The position numbers were made by a program, and so were the translations under genes. This document shows, piece after piece, positions 6,336 through 13,927 of a DNA stretch of 34,757 nucleotides (position 1 is the first letter of the stretch; every line of letters starts with the position of its first letter). This DNA comes from DASSNR01 sp036278935 (lineage in GTDB: Bacteria > Gemmatimonadota > Gemmatimonadetes > Gemmatimonadales > Gemmatimonadaceae). Where the stretch lies: assembly GCA_036278935.1 (NCBI GenBank), contig DASUKA010000129.1, positions 1 through 34,757 on the forward strand, in the 5' to 3' direction. Below the pieces are notes generated by a model. That model saw nothing but the letters and a program-made list of their open reading frames with translations. It was not told the DNA's origin and ran no database searches.

Positions 6336-8186
6336 CTACTTTGACACCGCAAGCACCCGTCCGGTTGCCTTGCGCACCGTAACTCCCTCCCGGTCACAGT
6401 ATTCGAGGAAGGGGATCAAGTATTTTCTCGAGAAGCCAAGTGTTTCCCGAAGCTCCGATGGCGCGTACTCGCGGCCCTGCACCATCGCGTGACGAAGCGC
6501 TGAAATCATCTCCGCGGCCGCCTCGCGCGCGTAGTAGCGCTCCGTCTCCACCTGCACCACACGGCCTTCGCGCTCCAAGCTGCGCAGGAGCGCGGCGGTG
6601 TCCACACCAAATCGCTCCGCGAGCTCCGCGACGCCTGGCGGCTCGCGGCCGGCGGCCATGAGCGCCGCCTGGATCTCATCCCGCGTAGCGATCTGCTCCG
6701 CCGTGTGCCTCGGCGTCCACCCCCGGCGGCACACGAGCGCTCCGTGCACTTCCAGAACCGCATTGGCGACCAGCTCCCGCATCACGGCATCGACAAGCGC
6801 ACCCTCCGTACCAGCACGGGCGCGAACTGACTGAAGGAGAGCGCCCGGCTCGAGCGGGGCGGTTGTATGATACCGCTCCACCGCCGCGACGAGACGCGTG
6901 CTCACCTGCTCCACGGCATCTTGCGCGTAGAGCCGCTCGCCCACGTGCCGAGCCGTGTCTGCCGCGTTCGCGACCAGCGCGTCCACCTCGGCGGGGCGCA
7001 CTCCAATACGCACCGGGAGCGACGCCACCGGAACGCCGAGCATGCCTGCGCCTTCAAGCACGGGTGAGAGCCGCTCCGCCGGCGTCGACGCACGCACGCG
7101 CCACGGGCGGGCTCGCCGGTGCGGCGGCATCGGATCGTTCACCATTCCTCCACCGATCGTGGTGAGCGGCGAGGCACTGCGCAGCACGAAGCGGTCACCG
7201 GCACGAGCGGTCACCGGGTGATCCAGGACAATGCGGGCCTGCTTGCGCTCCCCTGCCCCGAGCGGTCCGCCGGCGGTCACCACGCGCGCGCCGACCTCGG
7301 CGGTCCCCAGGTGAAAGCGGACCGCCGTACGCGGCCCGAGCGTCACCTCGGCGCTCTCCAGCAGCGCCACCTCAGCGAGGATCGCGCTCGAGGGGAGCCA
7401 GGTTTCCTCCGCCACCAGCCAACTGCCACGCTGCACGTCCGCCACCTCGATGCCCGACAGCGCCACCGCGGCGCGCGAACCGCATGACGCGCGAGGCACC
7501 GGTACTCCGTGCGTCTCCAGGCCCCGCACGCGCGCCACACGACCGGCCGGCTCAACGCGCACGCTCGTGTCGCGCTCGATCGTTCCACTCCAGATCGTGC
7601 CGGTGACCACGGTTCCTGTGCCTCGAATGGTGAAGGCGCGATCCACGGGCATGCGAAACAGATCGTGCGCGTCGCGCACGGGCACGGCTCGCGCGAGACG
7701 GGTGAGCTCGCTGCGCAGCGCATCGATCCCGTCCCCGGAGACGACGGACGTCGGCACGATCGGCGCCTGCGAGAGCACGGAGCTGGCCAGCACCGCTCGC
7801 AGGTCGTCGCTCACGAGCTCCAGCCAGTCGTCGTCGACGAGATCCGTCTTCGTCAGCACGACGACGCCGCCCTGGATGGCCAGCAGGGACAGGATGTCCA
7901 GATGCTCCCGCGTCTGTGGCATGACACCTTCGTCAGCCGCCACGACGAGCAGTGCCAGATCCACCCCGGTGGCGCCCGCCAGCATGTTGCGCACGAACGC
8001 TTCGTGACCGGGAACATCCACCACGCTGAGATGCACATCGTCAGTCAGCGGCAGGGGGGCAAAGCCGAGGTCGATCGTGATGCCGCGGCGCTTCTCCTCC
8101 ATCAGCCGGTCGGTATCCACTCCCGTGAGCGCTTTGACCAGTGCGGTCTTGCCATGGTCGACATGGCCTGCGGTTCCAAGAATCAC
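6336..8186 (-). CDS. selB: Selenocysteine-specific elongation factor SelB
   Basis: A 616-residue EF-Tu-like GTPase that delivers Sec-tRNA to recoded UGA codons. The GTPase motifs are GHVDHGKT (7-14), the switch region RGITIDLGFA (34-43, typical of SelB), DVPGH (57-61) and TKTD. Beta-barrel domains follow, with the signature GTGTVVTGT. The C-terminal third carries winged-helix repeats, the last being YAPSELRETLGFSRKYLIPFLEY, used for SECIS RNA binding. The GTG at 8186 is chosen because GGGAGGAC precedes it at normal spacing and the protein then begins MILGTAGHVDHG as family members do; upstream in-frame ATGs lack this. Its GTG overlaps the recO TGA (GTGA), so the two are translationally coupled. 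selA, selD and tRNA-Sec are not in the window. Confidence 0.96.
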   Translation of the reverse strand: MILGTAGHVDHGKTALVKALTGVDTDRLMEEKRRGITIDLGFAPLPLTDDVHLSVVDVPGHEAFVRNMLAGATGVDLALLVVAADEGVMPQTREHLDILSLLAIQGGVVVLTKTDLVDDDWLELVSDDLRAVLASSVLSQAPIVPTSVVSGDGIDALRSELTRLARAVPVRDAHDLFRMPVDRAFTIRGTGTVVTGTIWSGTIERDTSVRVEPAGRVARVRGLETHGVPVPRASCGSRAAVALSGIEVADVQRGSWLVAEETWLPSSAILAEVALLESAEVTLGPRTAVRFHLGTAEVGARVVTAGGPLGAGERKQARIVLDHPVTARAGDRFVLRSASPLTTIGGGMVNDPMPPHRRARPWRVRASTPAERLSPVLEGAGMLGVPVASLPVRIGVRPAEVDALVANAADTARHVGERLYAQDAVEQVSTRLVAAVERYHTTAPLEPGALLQSVRARAGTEGALVDAVMRELVANAVLEVHGALVCRRGWTPRHTAEQIATRDEIQAALMAAGREPPGVAELAERFGVDTAALLRSLEREGRVVQVETERYYAREAAAEMISALRHAMVQGREYAPSELRETLGFSRKYLIPFLEYCDREGVTVRKATGRVLAVSK

Positions 8187-8944
8187 GTGTCCTCCCAGCC
8201 CCCATGCTCCCATGCCTCGAAGGCGCGCCACGGCCGGCCGTCGCCCAGATGCTCGTCAAGGAACTCGCGGAGCACCCGCTGATGCGCGCGGGCCTCGCGC
8301 ACTGGGAGCGGCCATACATGAGCGCCGGTGCTCCACTCGGCGATCGACGCACGCGCCTCTCCCGGGAGCGCGCGGCCGGGCGCATGCTGCGGGGCACAGC
8401 GCGCGCAGAGCACGCCCCCCGCCCGAGCGCTGAAGATGCACCGGTCACCGGGAGGGATGACGGCGCGGCAGGCGCTGCACGCATCCAGCACGGGCGCGAA
8501 GCCGAGCTGCCTCACGAGGAGCCACGCACCTGAGAGCGCGGCTTCATCCGCCTGCTCCGCTGGCACTGTGGCGATCTGGTCGAACGCGAGCGCCAGCGTA
8601 TCGAAGAGCTCGGCGCTGTCGCTGCCATGTCCAACGCGGAGCACGAGCTCAGCGAGCACCGCGGCGCCCGTGAACCGGGCGAGATCGCTGCCGAGCAGGC
8701 GGCGCGGCCGCGCCACGTCGAAGGCGCTGAGCGTGTGCAGGTCACGCCCGTCCTTGAGGATGAGTTGAGCGGTGCCCTGCGCGAAGAGGTCCACGCCCCC
8801 GCCCACCGCGCTCCGGGCTCGGCGGGCGCCACGCGCGATGACGGACAGCACGCCCGCATCGCGCGTGACCAGCCGGAGAATGCGCGAGCTCTCCAGATAC
8901 CTGAAGGAGTGCAGGACGATCGCCTCCGTGGCGAGCACAGGCAT
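8183..8944 (-). CDS. recO: DNA repair protein RecO
   Basis: A 253-residue RecO that binds ssDNA and RecR and helps load RecA in RecFOR recombinational repair. The N-terminal OB-fold begins TEAIVLHSFRYLESSRILRLVTRDAG. A central helical domain follows, then a four-Cys zinc site (Cys156-x2-Cys159 and Cys180-x2-Cys183), as in many bacterial RecO proteins. The ATG at 8944 has no clear Shine-Dalgarno. It follows btuB by 44 nt on the same strand and may be co-transcribed with it. Its stop overlaps the selB start. Confidence 0.93.
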   Translation of the reverse strand: MPVLATEAIVLHSFRYLESSRILRLVTRDAGVLSVIARGARRARSAVGGGVDLFAQGTAQLILKDGRDLHTLSAFDVARPRRLLGSDLARFTGAAVLAELVLRVGHGSDSAELFDTLALAFDQIATVPAEQADEAALSGAWLLVRQLGFAPVLDACSACRAVIPPGDRCIFSARAGGVLCARCAPQHAPGRALPGEARASIAEWSTGAHVWPLPVREARAHQRVLREFLDEHLGDGRPWRAFEAWEHGGWEDT

Positions 8945-8988
8945 TGGGGAATGATAACGGCGGAACGCGCCGGAACGTGCTCACGCGA

Positions 8989-10968
8989 TCACAGCCCGAT
9001 GCCGGCCCGCACACCAAGCAGCATCACCCGACCGGGCACCCGGAAGCCAAAGGCTCCCCGGTACTGCGCGTCGAACAGATTGTCGATGCGCGCCGTGAGC
9101 GCGATGCGCCCACCGGTGCCAGTACCGCGGACGATGGGCAGCTCGCCAGAGAGATCGACTTTCGTGTACGCGTCCAAGAGCACCGGAACGGCCGGGAACG
9201 CCGAGAAGTCTCGATCGTCGCGGCCACCGGTGTAGTTCACCGCCATGGCGATCGAGGCGTTGGAGGGAAAGCGGTAGCGGACGTCGAGATTGGCAAGATT
9301 CGTTGGACGCCGCAGCAGTCGATTCCCGGTGACGAAGGTGGCGTCGGCGGTCGAGTCGAAGCCCGCATTGATGACGCGGGTCCGGAGATAGGTGTAGTTG
9401 GCGGTGACGCCGAGTGCATTGGTGAGCGCGGCACGAAGCTCGAGCTCGGCACCAGAGGCATTCGCTGCCGCCACGTTGAAGTAATCCGGCGTCCCCTGCG
9501 GCGTGGCCGCGTACTGCACGAGATCGCGGAAGTGCTGGTCGAAGTACGTAGCGCCGAGGATCAGGCGACCACCCATCAACTGGCGCTCGACGCCCAGCTC
9601 CCAGCTGCGCGATTGCTCCGGTCGCAGCCCCGCATTCCCCTCCGTGTACGCCGTGGAGAATTGCTCGTCGAACGTCGGCTCCTTGAAAGAGTTGCCCAGC
9701 GCCGCATGCACGCGTGTGGCGCGGTCGAGCCGTGCGCCAACGCCCAGGCGGTAGGTGGTGAAGCGACCGAATTGCTGGTTGTCATCCAACCGTCCGCCGG
9801 CTGTATACGAGAGACGCCGTCCCACATTCCCGATGAGCTGCGCATAGTACGCCAGGTTCTCCCGCGCCTGGTCGAATGGTGGCGTGGGCGCGCTCCCGCC
9901 CTGGATGAGTGTCTCACTCGACGTCGCGTCATGCTGCCAGCTGTACGCGGCGCCGGCCGTGAACACGGTGGCGGGTGTGAGGTAGGCATTGATCCGCGCA
10001 TCCGCACTCCGCCGATCCAGCGTGCCCGACGCGAGGTAGCCGAAGACGCCCAGCGTGTCGCCCGTATTATCCGGACGGTCGTCGCTGCGCGCGCGTATGG
10101 CGGTGGCCCCCAGCTGCACGCGTCCTTCCAGATGCGGTGTGAAGAAGTGCCCGGCGTGGAGCGCCGTGACGAAGCGCCGCTCCGTTCTGAACGCGTTGCT
10201 GTCGTCGGGCACGCCGGCGCCGTTGGTGGGATAATGAAAATCGCCGTCGGTGTAGCGCGTGGAGAGCTGCACGCTGCTGCCATGCGGAGACGCGTACCGG
10301 AGCAGACCGCTGTAGCTGTTGTCCCGGTACTGATTGTTGAACGGCAGAATGCCTTGCGTGGTGTGGCGCACCACTCCCGCCGTATACGACACGCGAGCGC
10401 TCCCACCGGCGAGCGTCCCCTCGTACTCGCGCGTGCCGTACGTCCCGCCGCGCATGCCGGCCGCCAGCCGAGGGGGCGCGTCCTCACCACGGCGGGTGAA
10501 GATCTGAATGACGCCGGTGACGGCGTCCGAGCCGTACAGCACGCTCGCCGGTCCGCGCACGATCTCGATGCGGTCAATGTTCTGCGTGGTGAGATTGGCA
10601 AAATCGAACGCGCCGCCGGGGTCGTTTACCGGAACGCCATCCACCAGCACTTTCACGTAATCGCTCTCGCCGCCTCGGAGGAAGAGCGAACTGGTGGCGC
10701 CGAACGAGCCGCCCTGCGCCACTTCCACACCAGGCACGCTGCGCAGTGCCTGCGCCACGGTCGAGATGCCGCGGGCCCGGAGGTCCTCGCCGCGCAGCAC
10801 CGTCACGCTGGCGGACGCGGCGTTCTGCGGTACGGCCACTCGCGTCGCGGTGATCACCACCGGATTGAGTGTGGCGGTGTCGGCGGCCTGCTGGGCACGC
10901 ACGGGAGTGACGGCGGCGTCCAGAAGGACAGCGGCCGCGGCGAGTGTGGGAAGAACATGAAGTCGCAT
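8989..10968 (-). CDS. btuB: TonB-dependent outer-membrane receptor, BtuB-like (cobalamin)
   Basis: A 659-residue outer-membrane transporter. A signal peptide (about residues 1-25) is followed by a TonB-box region (NPVVITATRV). The plug domain has the standard motifs: ISTVAQALRSVPGVEV, LFLRGGESDYVKVLVDGVPVND, and IDRIEIVRGPASVLYGSDAVTGVIQIFT. The long C-terminal beta-barrel ends in GVRAGIGL and not in an aromatic residue. Plug wording and the 620-660 aa length match BtuB and not siderophore receptors. It is the last gene of a cobalamin-riboswitch operon, 21 nt after the ATPase gene, which strongly supports vitamin B12 or another corrinoid as ligand. Confidence 0.9.
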   Translation of the reverse strand: MRLHVLPTLAAAAVLLDAAVTPVRAQQAADTATLNPVVITATRVAVPQNAASASVTVLRGEDLRARGISTVAQALRSVPGVEVAQGGSFGATSSLFLRGGESDYVKVLVDGVPVNDPGGAFDFANLTTQNIDRIEIVRGPASVLYGSDAVTGVIQIFTRRGEDAPPRLAAGMRGGTYGTREYEGTLAGGSARVSYTAGVVRHTTQGILPFNNQYRDNSYSGLLRYASPHGSSVQLSTRYTDGDFHYPTNGAGVPDDSNAFRTERRFVTALHAGHFFTPHLEGRVQLGATAIRARSDDRPDNTGDTLGVFGYLASGTLDRRSADARINAYLTPATVFTAGAAYSWQHDATSSETLIQGGSAPTPPFDQARENLAYYAQLIGNVGRRLSYTAGGRLDDNQQFGRFTTYRLGVGARLDRATRVHAALGNSFKEPTFDEQFSTAYTEGNAGLRPEQSRSWELGVERQLMGGRLILGATYFDQHFRDLVQYAATPQGTPDYFNVAAANASGAELELRAALTNALGVTANYTYLRTRVINAGFDSTADATFVTGNRLLRRPTNLANLDVRYRFPSNASIAMAVNYTGGRDDRDFSAFPAVPVLLDAYTKVDLSGELPIVRGTGTGGRIALTARIDNLFDAQYRGAFGFRVPGRVMLLGVRAGIGL

Positions 10969-10989
10969 CTTATCTCCGGGAGAAGCGGA

Positions 10990-11787
10990 TCAGGGAAAGC
11001 GGGGACCGCGGCGCAACGGGAGCAGCGATGGCACGCCGGCGGCCGGATCGCGGGTGATGACCAGCGGCCACTCGTAGACCTGCTCGAGCGTGGGCGCACG
11101 CATCACATCGGCGGGCGTGCCGGCCGCCACCAGACGGCCGCGGTGCACGAGTACGAGTTGATCGGCAAAGCGGGCTACGAGATTCAGCTGATGGCTCACC
11201 ACGAGCACGGCCTGCCCCTCGTGCGCGAGCGCGGCGAAGAGCTCGAACATCGCCATCTCATGGGCGATATCCAGGAAGGTGGTGGGCTCATCGAGCACGA
11301 GCGCATGAGCGCCCTGCGCCAAGGCGCGCGCGATGCGCACGCGTTGCCACTCCCCGCCGGAAAGCTCGGCGGTGCTCCGGTGCGCCAGGGGCGCGACCGA
11401 GGCGAGGATGATCGCGCGCTCGATCGCGGCCTCATCGGCGGTACCCGCGCCCCCCGCGCGCCAGCCGGACTCGTGCGGGTAGCGCCCCAGCGCGACATAG
11501 TCGCGCACCGGCAGCGGGAAGACGTTCTCCTCCCGCTGCGGAACCACGGCCACGCGACGCGCGACCTCGCGCCGGTCCATCGCACCGATCGGCACGCCGT
11601 CCACGAGAAGGGTGCCGGAGACGATGGGAAGGGTGCGCAACAGCAGGCGAACGAGCGTGCTCTTGCCGCTGCCGTTCGGCCCGACCACGGCGGTCACGGA
11701 CCGACGCGGCGCGCTGAAGGTGACATCGTCCACGGCCGGCTGGGGCGCTCGCGGATAGCGCGCCACCACGCGCTCGTAGCGAATCAT
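10990..11787 (-). CDS. btuD: ABC transporter ATPase for cobalamin (BtuD/FecE type)
   Basis: A 265-residue ABC ATPase. Walker A is GPNGSGKS (36-43), the Q-loop region VVPQREENVF lies at about 81-90, the signature is LSGGE (142-146), Walker B is LVLDEP (163-168) and the switch His is 199 (VVSHQLN). It shares a 4-nt overlap with the permease gene, so the two subunits should be made together. The sequence class covers iron-siderophore and B12 importers; the riboswitch and the BtuB-like partner favour corrinoid. It would power the inner-membrane import step. Confidence 0.92.
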   Translation of the reverse strand: MIRYERVVARYPRAPQPAVDDVTFSAPRRSVTAVVGPNGSGKSTLVRLLLRTLPIVSGTLLVDGVPIGAMDRREVARRVAVVPQREENVFPLPVRDYVALGRYPHESGWRAGGAGTADEAAIERAIILASVAPLAHRSTAELSGGEWQRVRIARALAQGAHALVLDEPTTFLDIAHEMAMFELFAALAHEGQAVLVVSHQLNLVARFADQLVLVHRGRLVAAGTPADVMRAPTLEQVYEWPLVITRDPAAGVPSLLPLRRGPRFP

Positions 11788-12761
11788 GAGAGGCGCCGGA
11801 GCTGGACGAGGAAGAACGGGACGCCGATGAGCGCCGTGATGGCACCCAGCGGCAACTCGGCGGGCGGGCGGATCACGCGTGCGGCGAGATCGGCCGCGAC
11901 CACGAGTGCTCCGCCCGTAATGGCGGAACCGGCGATGAGCGCGCGATGGCGGCGCAGCCCTGCCGTTCGCACCAGGTGGGGCACCACGAGTCCGACGAAG
12001 CCCACCAGCCCTGCCGCCGCCACGGTGGCCGCCGCGAGCAGCGCGCTGAGGAGAAAGACGCGCCGTCCGGCGCGCTCGACATCGATGCCGAGCGCCGCCG
12101 CCGATTCATGTCCAAGCGCGAGCACGTCGATCTCCCGCGCAGACCAGAGCAGCAGGACCGCGCCCACGACCACGTACCCGAACAGCCATGCCACGCTCGT
12201 CCAGTCCGCTCCCGCCACGGACCCCATCATCCACCAGAGCGCGCCGCGAACGCGGTTCGGCGGCGCGTTGGCCAGCGCCACCATGATGGCCGCGTTGGCG
12301 AACGCACCGACGATCACGCCCGCCATGAGCAGCACGCGGGGATCCGCGCGCCCGCCCGCAACACGCGCCACCAGCAGCGTGACGAGCACCGCGAAGGCAG
12401 CACCGACGAACGCGGCAATGGGCAGCAGCACCGGCCCACCGACGCCGAACGCCACCGCCACCACGGCCCCCACTGCCGCCCCTCCGGAGACACCGAGCAG
12501 GTACGGCTCCGCGAGCGCGTTGCGGAGCGAGCCCTGAAGCGCGGCCCCGGACATCCCGAGCCCGGCACCCACGAGCATGGCCAGCACAACCCGGGGCGCG
12601 CGGAGCGTGCGCACGATCGCCACTGTGGCGGGGTCGCCGTGCCCAGCGAGCCCCGCGACGATCGCGTGCAGCGAGAGCGGCACGGCGCCGTAGGCGATCG
12701 CTGCCAGCGCGAACAGCACCAGCGCCGCGCTGGTACCGAGCCAGAACGTCAGGTGCTTCAC
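11784..12761 (-). CDS. btuC: FecCD-family permease of cobalamin ABC transporter
   Basis: A 325-residue polytopic inner-membrane protein with about eight to ten hydrophobic segments. Family motifs are visible: LRAPRVVLAMLVGAGLGMSGAALQG near residues 50-75, LLGVSGGAAVGA, and GLVGFVGLVVPHLVRTAG near 265-282 with the cytoplasmic coupling helix. The start overlaps the binding-protein stop by 4 nt and the end overlaps the ATPase start by 4 nt. Same-family iron permeases cannot be separated by sequence alone; the assignment to B12 comes from the riboswitch and gene neighbours. Confidence 0.92.
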   Translation of the reverse strand: MKHLTFWLGTSAALVLFALAAIAYGAVPLSLHAIVAGLAGHGDPATVAIVRTLRAPRVVLAMLVGAGLGMSGAALQGSLRNALAEPYLLGVSGGAAVGAVVAVAFGVGGPVLLPIAAFVGAAFAVLVTLLVARVAGGRADPRVLLMAGVIVGAFANAAIMVALANAPPNRVRGALWWMMGSVAGADWTSVAWLFGYVVVGAVLLLWSAREIDVLALGHESAAALGIDVERAGRRVFLLSALLAAATVAAAGLVGFVGLVVPHLVRTAGLRRHRALIAGSAITGGALVVAADLAARVIRPPAELPLGAITALIGVPFFLVQLRRLS

Positions 12762-13642
12762 GGCACCTTCCCGGGATGGAGCAGGCGCGCCAGGCTGTAC
12801 GCCGCCTCGCCCAGCCGCGCGGACGGACGGAAGACGAGCGAGGAGTCCACCACGCGGATCCGGCCCTCGCGCACCGCCGGCAGCGCGCGCCAGCCGGGGC
12901 TGTTTCGAATGCGGGCAAGACCGGCCGGCGCGATGAGTACCACGTGCGGATTGCGCCGCAGCACATCCTCCAGCGACACCTGCGGCGAAGGTCCCGGCAG
13001 ATCGGCGTACACGTTCCGCGCGCCGGCAATCTCCAGCAGCTCCGTGAGGAAGCTCCCCCCGCCAATGACGGTGAGCGGCGCATTCCAGACGGGCCAGACG
13101 ACGGTGGGATGGCTGAGCGGAGCCGTGAGTTGCCGGACGCGCGCGAGCGTCCGCTCCACGGTGTCCACCACCACGGCCGCGCGCTGCTGCTCGCCCGTGG
13201 CTATGCCCAGCAGTCGGGCGGCGCGAGCGAACTCCGCAATGCGGTCGGTCTTGATCGCGACCACCGCAACTCCGGCGGTGCGCAGGCGGCTGGCCGCCGC
13301 GCGATCATCCGCGCTCGCGTACAGCACCACCAGATCGGGATGGCGGGCCAGGACCGCCTCGATGTTCGGGCGCAGCGCATCACCCACATCCGGCACCAGC
13401 CGCGCGGAGTCCGGCCACAGATCCCAATGCGTGCGCCCGACCAGCCGTGAGCCGGCGCCAATCGCGAAGAGCAACTCGGTGGTGGCCGGGTTGAGCGAGA
13501 CGATGCGCGCGGGATCTGCCACCGTGCCGGCTCGCACGCGCTCGCCGAAGTCGTCGACCGATGCGCCGGCGGGCGGCGCATCACCGCGTGTACATGCGGC
13601 GAGCGCCACCACCATCGTGAGGATGAACCGACGCGTATGCAC
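12758..13642 (-). CDS. btuF: Cobalamin-binding lipoprotein (BtuF-like substrate-binding protein)
   Basis: A class III periplasmic binding protein of about 294 residues. With the GTG at 13642 it begins MHTRRFILTMVVALAACTRG, a lipoprotein signal with Cys17. The GGAGGAG sequence lies 9 nt before this GTG, whereas the ATG at 13651 directly abuts it, so GTG is preferred. The fold signature ADPARIVSLNPATTELLFAIGAG, the WDLWPDSARLVPDVGD stretch, and DLVVLYAS and NPHVVLIAP are typical of BtuF/FepB proteins. It is the first gene of the btu operon. The GGAGGAG sits inside the palindrome at 13645-13672, so translation is likely controlled by RNA folding under the riboswitch. Confidence 0.9.
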   Translation of the reverse strand: MHTRRFILTMVVALAACTRGDAPPAGASVDDFGERVRAGTVADPARIVSLNPATTELLFAIGAGSRLVGRTHWDLWPDSARLVPDVGDALRPNIEAVLARHPDLVVLYASADDRAAASRLRTAGVAVVAIKTDRIAEFARAARLLGIATGEQQRAAVVVDTVERTLARVRQLTAPLSHPTVVWPVWNAPLTVIGGGSFLTELLEIAGARNVYADLPGPSPQVSLEDVLRRNPHVVLIAPAGLARIRNSPGWRALPAVREGRIRVVDSSLVFRPSARLGEAAYSLARLLHPGKVP

Positions 13643-13644
13643 GA

Positions 13645-13672
13645 ACGGCATCTCCTCCGGAGGAGATGCCGT
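13645..13672 (-). promoter_or_regulatory. 28-bp perfect palindrome sequestering the btuF Shine-Dalgarno
   Basis: Two 14-nt halves are exact reverse complements. The RNA would fold into a 12-bp stem with a CCGG loop. The 3' half holds GGAGGAG, the ribosome-binding site for btuF, and the 5' half holds the anti-SD CTCCTCC. Its place about 70 nt downstream of the cobalamin aptamer makes it the likely expression platform, the equivalent of the regulatory hairpin that loop-kisses the aptamer in other cobalamin riboswitches. Confidence 0.8.
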
Positions 13673-13742
13673 ATGAGCGATGGGCGCGATACTGCAGTGC
13701 CCGCCGCCACCAGCCCTTCGTCCGAGGGTCTGAGAATGTGGC

Positions 13743-13882
13743 GCGGACGCGAGGCGTCTCCTGGCTTCGGGCTGCGCAGCTCACCTTCCCAACCGAGGTC
13801 AGTGGCGTTGAGCGCGCGTGCATGCCCGTTACAGTGGCGGGACCGCGCCGGAGTTACACCGGCTTCCGGAACTCCCGTCCGC
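13743..13882 (-). ncRNA. Cobalamin riboswitch aptamer
   Basis: On the minus strand the conserved core is clear: GGAAGCCGGTGTAACTCCGG, then GCGGTCCCGCCACTGTAA, and the B12-box region GAAGCCAGGAGAC (about 13755-13768). The outer helix P1 forms between GCGGACG (13882-13876) and CGTCCGC (13749-13743). It lies in the leader of the btuFCDB operon, downstream of a good promoter and upstream of the SD palindrome. By family, adenosyl- or methylcobalamin binding represses the downstream genes, here most likely at translation. Confidence 0.95.
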
Positions 13883-13898
13883 AAGCGATTGTGCGAGC

Positions 13899-13927
13899 AA
13901 TCTACCCCGCGTGTCGCTGCGCTTCAA
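13899..13927 (-). promoter_or_regulatory. Promoter of the riboswitch-btu operon, overlapping the upstream stop codon
   Basis: TTGAAG (13922-13927 on minus), 17 nt, TAGATT (13899-13904). The TAG of the -10 is the stop codon of the upstream secreted-protein gene. The transcript start near 13892 falls about 10 nt before the aptamer P1 helix, as expected for a riboswitch leader. Confidence 0.7.

Noticed and set aside
8944..12537. Very long open frame (about 1,197 codons) on the + strand
   Set aside because: It lies exactly antisense to btuB, btuD and btuC, which have full family motifs. Its translation is rich in Arg, His and Gly with no recognisable domain. Long antisense frames are expected in high-GC DNA.
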